In this document: piece after piece, positions 1-5,512 of the stretch
How positions within the stretch are numbered: the stretch's first letter is position 1
How the letters are laid out: each line of letters opens with the position of its first letter
Assembly: GCA_016281295.1 (NCBI GenBank)
Contig: JAEEII010000089.1
Span: 1 to 9,525, forward strand
Direction: 5' to 3'
Origin: Bacteroidales bacterium
GTDB lineage: Bacteria > Bacteroidota > Bacteroidia > Bacteroidales > F082
Length of the DNA: 9,525 nt
The notes under the pieces: model-generated
Database searches by the model: none
The model's input: the letters and a program-made list of their open reading frames with translations, nothing else
What the model was told of the DNA's origin: nothing
Program-made: the position numbers and the translations under genes

Positions 1-17
1 CCTCCGCTAACCCCCTC

Positions 18-45
18 TAAATTCTAAATTATAAATTCTAAATTC
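18..45. repeat. Four tandem A/T-rich heptamers just upstream of the first gene
   Basis: Four uninterrupted 7-base units of the form TAAATTM lie here: TAAATTC, TAAATTA, TAAATTC, TAAATTC. The array ends three bases before the ATG at 49, so it occupies the place where a leader and ribosome contact region would be. There is no Shine-Dalgarno sequence, which is normal for Bacteroidota, where A/T-rich leaders help translation. A change in unit number would alter the leader without changing the reading frame. Whether copy number varies cannot be seen from one sequence. Confidence 0.8.
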
Positions 46-48
46 CCC

Positions 49-1200
49 ATGATCATTCTAGAAAAACCATACGTATCCGCCCCATTGGTGGCCTATCTTG
101 AAGAAAAACAGATTCCCGTACTGCACAACGACATGGCTGAAATGCTCAAACAGCAAGGCCATTGCCTCAACTTGCTTGACGACCAGCAATTTGTGGAACA
201 ATACCAACAGAGTGGCAAGCTTTACGCTGTCTCGGAAAACGCCTTAGTATGGCTCTATGCCCAACTACCCGAGTCGGAGTTAGTCAAAAAACTCAAGATT
301 TTGAAAGACAAAGCCGCCTTCCGCAGAATTTGCCAACAAATCTATCCCGACTTCTATTATAAAGAGGTGGAGATGAAAGCCCTGCGCAGCCTGGACCCTG
401 ACGAGCTGCCCCTGCCACTGGTGCTGAAACCCTCGGTGGGATTTTTAAGCGTCGGCGTCTATATCGTCCGAAGCAAAGAAGAATGGAATGCCGCCCTAAA
501 CGACATCGACCTTAACTTCGCCAAACAATGCGCCGTGTTCCCCGACACCGTGGTGCGGAGCGAGAACTTCGTGCTGGAACAGTTCATCGAGGGCGAGGAA
601 TACGCTGTAGATGCATATTACGACAGCGAGGGGAAACCCAACATCATCAACATCTTCCACCATATCTTCAAAGACGAGACTGATGTCAGCGATCGGCTCT
701 ACTGCATGAGCAAGCAGATCTTCGAGACCAACTACCCTGCTTTCAACCAATTCTGCATCGACTTGAATGGCGTATTACAGCTCAAGAATTTCCCGATGCA
801 CGTGGAGTTCCGTGTGGACCGTAACACGGGACGAGCCATCCCCATCGAGGTGAACCCCCTGCGCTTCGCCGGCATGTGCCTCAACGACCTGACCCGACAC
901 ACCTGCGGTCTGCTACCCGTCAAGGCTTTCTTCGAGGGCACCCACCCCGATTACGCCACAATGTGGAACGGCATCGAGAATGATGTATTCAGTTTCATCG
1001 TACTCGACAAGCCATACGACACCAACCGCAAGCTCGACTTCGAGCGGATCCGCCGCCATTTCCACGGTGTGCTCGAGACACGCGACATCCAAAACCCAGC
1101 CATGAGCATCTGGGGATTCCTCTTCACCAAGACCACCCCTCAGCACAAAGATGAGTTGAAAGAAATCCTGTTTTCCGACTTACAAGAGTTTATGATTTAG
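49..1200 (+). CDS. ATP-grasp domain protein (carboxylate-amine/thiol ligase type)
   Basis: This 383-residue soluble protein has no signal peptide and should act in the cytoplasm. ATP-grasp enzymes activate a carboxylate as an acyl-phosphate with ATP and join it to an amine or other nucleophile; the substrate here cannot be read from sequence. Visible fold markers in order are: Lys-rich segment KKLKILKDKAAFRR (about 80-93), the ATP-binding Lys127 in LVLKPSVGFLSVGV (124-137, with the flexible Gly/Ser loop), the adenine-hinge region with Glu177 in LEQFIEGEEY (176-185), and the metal-binding set His251-Val-Glu253 plus Glu267-Val-Asn269-Pro270 followed by Arg272. All expected ligands are present, so it looks active. 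The C-terminal ~75 residues form a small extra domain. The ATG at 49 is the first codon after the heptamer array; no other start fits better. The gene is followed by a 188-base gap, so it is probably not co-transcribed with the next gene. It resembles amino-acid-ligase or D-Ala-D-Ala-ligase-like ATP-grasp proteins only at fold level. Confidence 0.88.
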   Translation: MIILEKPYVSAPLVAYLEEKQIPVLHNDMAEMLKQQGHCLNLLDDQQFVEQYQQSGKLYAVSENALVWLYAQLPESELVKKLKILKDKAAFRRICQQIYPDFYYKEVEMKALRSLDPDELPLPLVLKPSVGFLSVGVYIVRSKEEWNAALNDIDLNFAKQCAVFPDTVVRSENFVLEQFIEGEEYAVDAYYDSEGKPNIINIFHHIFKDETDVSDRLYCMSKQIFETNYPAFNQFCIDLNGVLQLKNFPMHVEFRVDRNTGRAIPIEVNPLRFAGMCLNDLTRHTCGLLPVKAFFEGTHPDYATMWNGIENDVFSFIVLDKPYDTNRKLDFERIRRHFHGVLETRDIQNPAMSIWGFLFTKTTPQHKDELKEILFSDLQEFMI

Positions 1201-1240
1201 ATACTATAATCTATATTGAATTAACATATTTATATTATTG

Positions 1241-1257
1241 ATTATAACAATTATAAC
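1241..1257. repeat. Short direct repeat in A/T-rich intergenic DNA
   Basis: ATTATAAC occurs twice (1241-1248 and 1250-1257) with one base between, inside an 80-base stretch (about 1200-1280) that is almost entirely A and T. This part of the 1201-1388 gap holds no reading frame, RNA gene or convincing terminator. It may be only low-complexity DNA; a flexible or protein-binding upstream region is possible. Confidence 0.5.
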
Positions 1258-1288
1258 GATATAATTATATATCATGATAAACTTGAAA

Positions 1289-1325
1289 GATTAGGGAAAT
1301 CATCCTTAAGGATGCCTCCCAAATC
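1289..1325. repeat. Two-layer inverted repeat (operator-like or extragenic palindrome)
   Basis: A perfect 14-base palindrome CATCCTTAAGGATG (1301-1314) is flanked by a second pair of arms, GATTAGGGA (1289-1297) and TCCCAAATC (1317-1325), which are complementary at 8 of 9 positions. The arms are joined through 3-base and 2-base spacers. The run of A that follows (1332-1339) gives no T-tract on the + strand, so it does not look like a terminator for the upstream gene. Its centre is about 60 bases upstream of the -7 box of the next gene, a suitable place for a regulator to bind. It could also be a dispersed extragenic palindrome, which only a genome-wide search would show. Confidence 0.6.
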
Positions 1326-1363
1326 AGCTTGAAAAAAAATCAAAACTGCTTCTAAAAAAAGAT

Positions 1364-1371
1364 TATCTTTG
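1364..1371 (+). promoter_or_regulatory. Bacteroidota-type -7 box ahead of the transglutaminase-like lipoprotein gene
   Basis: TATCTTTG matches the Bacteroidota primary sigma factor -7 consensus TAnnTTTG. No clear TTTG -33 element is seen 17-23 bases upstream; the region there is A-rich. Transcription would begin about 1376-1380, leaving a leader of roughly ten bases before the ATG at 1389. Confidence 0.6.
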
Positions 1372-1385
1372 CCGAAAACATCGGC
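1371..1385. repeat. Small dyad between the -7 box and the start codon
   Basis: GCCGA (1371-1375) and TCGGC (1381-1385) are perfectly complementary around a 5-base AAACA loop. The left arm begins at the last base of the -7 box and the right arm ends three bases before ATG 1389. Because transcription probably begins inside the dyad, it is a better candidate for a DNA-binding site over the start point than for an RNA hairpin. It may be chance. Confidence 0.4.
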
Positions 1386-1388
1386 ATC

Positions 1389-3947
1389 ATGAGAAATCAA
1401 ATCTTAGCGACCATCACCCTTGTTGCGCTGCTGCTCTCTGCCTGCACACAAGAACAAAGACAAGAAGAGGCTTTCACGGAAAAAAAAGCCCTGGAGTTCC
1501 TTTATCAATACATGCCTGTGGGCGACCAGGCTGACTACACCGAAGATTACTTTCGGGAGAGTGTTCGATATGCCTTCAAAGCCAAGGCAGAACTACCTTG
1601 GGGCAAAAACATCCCCGAACGAGAGTTCAAGCATTTCGTGCTTCCGCCGAGGGTAAACAACGAGAACCTCGACCAGTTCAGGGCCACCTACTATGAAGAG
1701 CTGAAGGAGCGAGTCAAGGACTTAAGTCTCTACGACGCAGTGTTGGAAGTGAACCATTGGTGCCATGAACGCGTCAACTATAAAGGGTCTGACAGCCGCA
1801 CCTCTGCCCCTATGGCCACCATCAAGACCTCATGGGGCCGTTGCGGCGAGGAGTCCACGCTTTTAGTGACCGCCTTGCGCACGGTAGGCATCCCAGCGCG
1901 TCAAGTCTATACGCCCCGCTGGGCACACTGCGATGACAACCACGCCTGGGTGGAAGCCTGGGTGGACGGGGAATGGCATTTCCTCGGGGCCTGCGAACCC
2001 GAACCCGTGCTCGACCTCGGATGGTTCAACGAGCCGGCATCCAGGACTTTGCTTCTTCACACCCGCGTCTTTGGCAACTACGACGGCCCCGAAGAGGTCA
2101 TCAGCAGCAACACCAACTATACGGAGATTAACGTGGTAGATCATTATGCCAAAACCGCCAAGACCACCTTTACCGTCGTGGACGAACAAGGCCATCCACA
2201 AGCCAACCTCCCGGTGGAGTTCAAAATCTACAACTACGCCGAGTTCTGCACTGTGGTTACGAAGACCACAGACGCCAACGGCCAGACCTGGCTCACCTCT
2301 GGACTAGGCTGTATGATGGCCTACGCAGCCAAGGACGGCAAATTCGGATTCCAAATATTCAAAGCGGGAATCCATGACCATGTCACCATCACCCTGGATC
2401 ATGTAGCAGGCAGTGACGACACATTCGACTATGACATGGTGCCACCACCACCCACCAGCGTCTTGCCTAAGGTCACCCAAGCCATGCGTGCCGAGAACGA
2501 CCGCCGCATCAGCCATGAAGACTCGCTGCGAAACGCTTATATCGCCGACTGTAAACAAGCACAACAAGCCCTCATTGCCAACACGGGCAACAAAACCCTT
2601 TGCAGCCTTTATGAAAAGACCTGGGGCAACTATCAAACCATTGCCGATTTCATCCAATACGCCCAGGAGAAGCACCAGGAAACCAAGGCGGTGAACCTGC
2701 TGCAAAACATCACCGACAAAGACTTGCGCGACATCAAGCTGGAAGTGCTAAAAGACCATCTCGACCACACCCCTGACCTCACCTCCTCCATCATCTCCAT
2801 GCCCCCTGAGCTTTACGCCCAGTATATCCTCAGCCCCCGTATCAGCAACGAGATGATTGTCCCGTGGAGAAAAACCCTTCAAGAATGCTTCCCCGACTCA
2901 GAAAAAAGGCCCTATCATGACAGCCCTGGCAAACTGGTAGAATGGGTGAGACAAAACATCCAAGTGAACGATGAGCTGAATCCTCAGCGCATACCGATTT
3001 CCCCACTCGGCGTGTTGAAAGCACGTCAAGCCGACCGACATTCCCGCGACATCTTCTTCGTCGCCATGGCACGAAGCTTGGGTATCGCCGCAAGGATCAA
3101 CCCCGTCAACGGCAACGTGGAATTTGACCAACAAGGACAATGGACCAAAGTCGATTTCGAGACCACTGAGCCAAAAGCCAACGCCATGGGTTTCCTTAGC
3201 ATCCACTATCAACCCAACAATGCCATCCCCGACCCGAAATACTACACCCATTTCAGCCTCAAACGATTCGACGGCCAGCATTTCCAACTCCTGGCATACG
3301 ACGCGCAAGACCCCGGCATCGATGACGGCATGACCCTTTCCGCCTTCACACATCCCACGCCACTGGAACCCGGCTATTACATCCTCACTGGAGGAACCCG
3401 CCTCAGCGATGGAACCGCTTTGACCCACAGCCAGTTTTTCACCATCCAAGAAGGGAAAACCACCCCTATTGAACTCGTGTTGCGACAACCCGAAGACCTA
3501 ATCAAAGTGTGGGGCACCCTCGATATCGACCTCCCCTATCTCGACATCGCCAGCGGAAAAAGAGAAATCCTTGAAAAACCCGAACGTCCCATGATCATTG
3601 CGATTCTGGATCAAGGCTCAGAACCCACCACACACGCCATGCAGGACATCAGCACCTTTGCCTCCCAATTCGAGGAAAAAAAGCTCGATTTGCTCTTCCT
3701 TTTCCCCACTGAAAATGAATACCAAAAATTCAAGTTAAAAAGTTTTAACACATTACCGAAAGGGATTCATTTTGGCATCATGGAGGAAGAAATCGCCAAA
3801 AAAGTTATCAACAACCTAAAATTGGACGAAGGACAACGACCCATATTCATCCTCGAAAAACCCAATAGAGAAGTAGTATTTTTAAGACAAGGCTACACCA
3901 TCGGATTGGGCGAACAACTGTTGAAAACTTTTTCGGAACTCGAATAA
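1389..3947 (+). CDS. Transglutaminase-like lipoprotein with a degenerate second domain copy
   Basis: This 852-residue protein starts with a lipoprotein signal peptide: basic MRNQ, hydrophobic core, lipobox LSAC with Cys19 as lipidation site. Residues after Cys (TQEQRQEE) are not a clear surface-export signal, so it may face the periplasm. A transglutaminase-like domain covers about 110-215, with Cys152 in GRCGEES, His185 in DDNHAWVEAW and an acidic third site, probably Glu203 in ACEPEP, where relatives of the fold usually have Asp. Family enzymes use the Cys for peptide or isopeptide chemistry; substrate unknown. Residues 258-337 form an Ig/CarboxypepD-regulatory-like beta domain. A region at 508-590 repeats the transglutaminase fold (SRDIFFVAMARSLGIAARI matching the segment after Cys152), but Arg550 sits at the Cys position, so this copy should be inactive. 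Residues 733-852 look thioredoxin-like, with a proline at the cis-Pro position (818), but without CxxC. The architecture matches a Bacteroidota 'transglutaminase domain-containing protein' type known to me from Bacteroides. It has its own promoter. Start ATG 1389 directly precedes the signal peptide. Confidence 0.85.
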   Translation: MRNQILATITLVALLLSACTQEQRQEEAFTEKKALEFLYQYMPVGDQADYTEDYFRESVRYAFKAKAELPWGKNIPEREFKHFVLPPRVNNENLDQFRATYYEELKERVKDLSLYDAVLEVNHWCHERVNYKGSDSRTSAPMATIKTSWGRCGEESTLLVTALRTVGIPARQVYTPRWAHCDDNHAWVEAWVDGEWHFLGACEPEPVLDLGWFNEPASRTLLLHTRVFGNYDGPEEVISSNTNYTEINVVDHYAKTAKTTFTVVDEQGHPQANLPVEFKIYNYAEFCTVVTKTTDANGQTWLTSGLGCMMAYAAKDGKFGFQIFKAGIHDHVTITLDHVAGSDDTFDYDMVPPPPTSVLPKVTQAMRAENDRRISHEDSLRNAYIADCKQAQQALIANTGNKTLCSLYEKTWGNYQTIADFIQYAQEKHQETKAVNLLQNITDKDLRDIKLEVLKDHLDHTPDLTSSIISMPPELYAQYILSPRISNEMIVPWRKTLQECFPDSEKRPYHDSPGKLVEWVRQNIQVNDELNPQRIPISPLGVLKARQADRHSRDIFFVAMARSLGIAARINPVNGNVEFDQQGQWTKVDFETTEPKANAMGFLSIHYQPNNAIPDPKYYTHFSLKRFDGQHFQLLAYDAQDPGIDDGMTLSAFTHPTPLEPGYYILTGGTRLSDGTALTHSQFFTIQEGKTTPIELVLRQPEDLIKVWGTLDIDLPYLDIASGKREILEKPERPMIIAILDQGSEPTTHAMQDISTFASQFEEKKLDLLFLFPTENEYQKFKLKSFNTLPKGIHFGIMEEEIAKKVINNLKLDEGQRPIFILEKPNREVVFLRQGYTIGLGEQLLKTFSELE

Positions 3948-3950
3948 GAC

Positions 3951-3964
3951 GTCTGGTTTCAGAC
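3951..3964. terminator. Weak hairpin after the lipoprotein gene
   Basis: GTCTG and CAGAC form a 5-base stem around a GTTT loop, four bases after the stop codon. No run of T follows, so it is not a canonical intrinsic terminator; it may only protect the mRNA end. No better terminator is seen between this gene and the next promoter. Confidence 0.25.
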
Positions 3965-4007
3965 CCTTGATAATCAACAACCAACAGCGGTTTTCGCAAC
4001 AAGTTTT

Positions 4008-4025
4008 TAACACTTTTTTGTGTTA
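4008..4025. repeat. TAACAC/GTGTTA dyad over the -33 region
   Basis: TAACAC (4008-4013) and GTGTTA (4020-4025) pair perfectly around six T. The right arm overlaps the proposed TTTG -33 element of the carboxypeptidase promoter. It could be an operator for the peptidase pair, or a poor A/T-rich terminator for the preceding gene. Confidence 0.4.
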
Positions 4026-4051
4026 TTGTACATACTTTTTGTTTATTTTTG
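4017..4051 (+). promoter_or_regulatory. Bacteroidota-type promoter for the carboxypeptidase pair
   Basis: The -7 box TATTTTTG (4044-4051) fits TAnnTTTG exactly, and a TTTG (4017-4020) lies 23 bases upstream, at the long end of the usual spacing. Transcription should start about 4056-4060, giving a leader of about 15-20 A/T-rich bases before ATG 4076 and no Shine-Dalgarno sequence. It probably serves both carboxypeptidase genes. Confidence 0.65.
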
Positions 4052-4075
4052 CCACCTATTTATAAAATAAATAAG

Positions 4076-5512
4076 ATGGCAAAACACGTACTGCGCTTTT
4101 TTACATTCTTCGTTGTCCTGTATTTTTCAGGCAACCTTAGCGCCCAGAGTCAAAAAGAGCTGGGCTCGCTCATGCGAAACCGCGATGAGTATTATTTTAC
4201 TTTAAAAGTTGACAAACCTTCAGAAATCAATTATCTCAACAGCATTTGTTCTGTTGACGGAACAGATGGCGCTACGGTAGTCGGTTACGCCAACACCAAA
4301 GAATATGAGGCTCTACTGAAGGCGGGGTATCAGCCCACACTTCTCACTCCCCCCTCATTGCGTGAGGAGGCCAAGATGTGGGATGGCAACCGTGCCACCT
4401 ACGAATGGGACAGCTATCTGACTTACGAGCAGTATGTGTCGATGATGGAAGGCTTCCCCACCGCTACGGTCAGTGGCAGAAGCTGCACGTTGATTGACCT
4501 CGGAACGCTGGCGACCAGCAACCACAGAAAACTTCTGGGTGTCCGCATCAACAACGGGCAAGCTGAAGGCAAACCCAAGTTCCTCTATACCTCCACCATG
4601 CATGGCGACGAGGTGACAGGCATGATTCTTATGCTGCGTCTCATCAATGAGCTATGCACCAGCACCGAAACCCGGATTGTCAATTTGGTGAACAACCTTG
4701 ACATTTACATCTTCCCCCTCACCAACCCTGATGGAACCTATTATGGCGGCAACAACACGGTGACTGGCGCACGGCGTTACAACGGCAATGGTGTGGACCT
4801 CAACCGCAACTATAAAGACTATTATCAAGGCGATCATCCCGACAACAACGCTTATGCGGAAGAGACCATCTGGACCATGCAACTGGGCGATGAGAACCTT
4901 TTCACGATGAGTGCCAACTACCACGGAGGCGCCGAGGTGATGAACTATCCTTGGGATGCCGTTTATGACAACCATGCTGATAAGGACTGGTATGAGCATG
5001 TTTGCACCGAGTATGTGCAGATCGCCCGACAGACCTATTCTTCATATATGTCGGACACTTACAGTGATGGTGTCACCAGCGGTGCTGAATGGTACGTCAT
5101 CACCGGCAGCCGACAGGACTATATGAATGCCTACGCACAATGCCGTGAGGTCACCATCGAGTGTTCTACCACCAAGACTCCATCTGCCTCACAGCTGCCC
5201 AACTTCTGGAACTATAACCACAATAGCATGTTAGCTTTTATGGAGCAGTCCTTGAACGGCATCCACGGCTTCGTGTATGATGAGGGCAACGACCAACCCA
5301 TCCAAGGGGTGAAGGTCACGGTTCAGGATCACGACAGCGAGACCTCCTTTGTCACCACCCATAGCGCGGGCGACTTCCACCGTCCCATCACAGGCGGTAG
5401 CTACACCTTGGTCTTCACCAAGAGCGGATACTGTCCCAAGACCGTTGAGGTCACCGTCGAAGACGACCAGCGTGTCGAGCTGAACGACATCAAACTCACT
5501 CCCGGCAACTGC
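4076..5512. repeat. Tandem gene duplication, upstream copy (second copy 7250-8671)
   Basis: The stretch encoding signal peptide, prosegment, catalytic domain and transthyretin-like domain is duplicated in direct orientation about 3.2 kb downstream at 7250-8671. Protein identity looks like roughly two thirds by eye, with long near-identical blocks at DNA level, for example around 4367-4417 against 7535-7585. Similarity fades just after a shared Gly-Asn-Cys (residues 477-479 here; 472-474 in the second copy). Confidence 0.85.

Noticed and set aside
1289..1325. Inverted repeat read as an intrinsic terminator of the ATP-grasp gene
   Set aside because: It lies 90 bases past the stop and is followed by A-rich rather than T-rich sequence on the + strand.
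2898..3488. Antisense open frame (196 codons) inside the lipoprotein gene
   Set aside because: No recognisable product or promoter, and full overlap with a gene whose domains are clear.
4049..4075. TTG at 4049 as start of the first carboxypeptidase
   Set aside because: It sits within the -7 promoter box and would put nine extra residues before a complete signal peptide.
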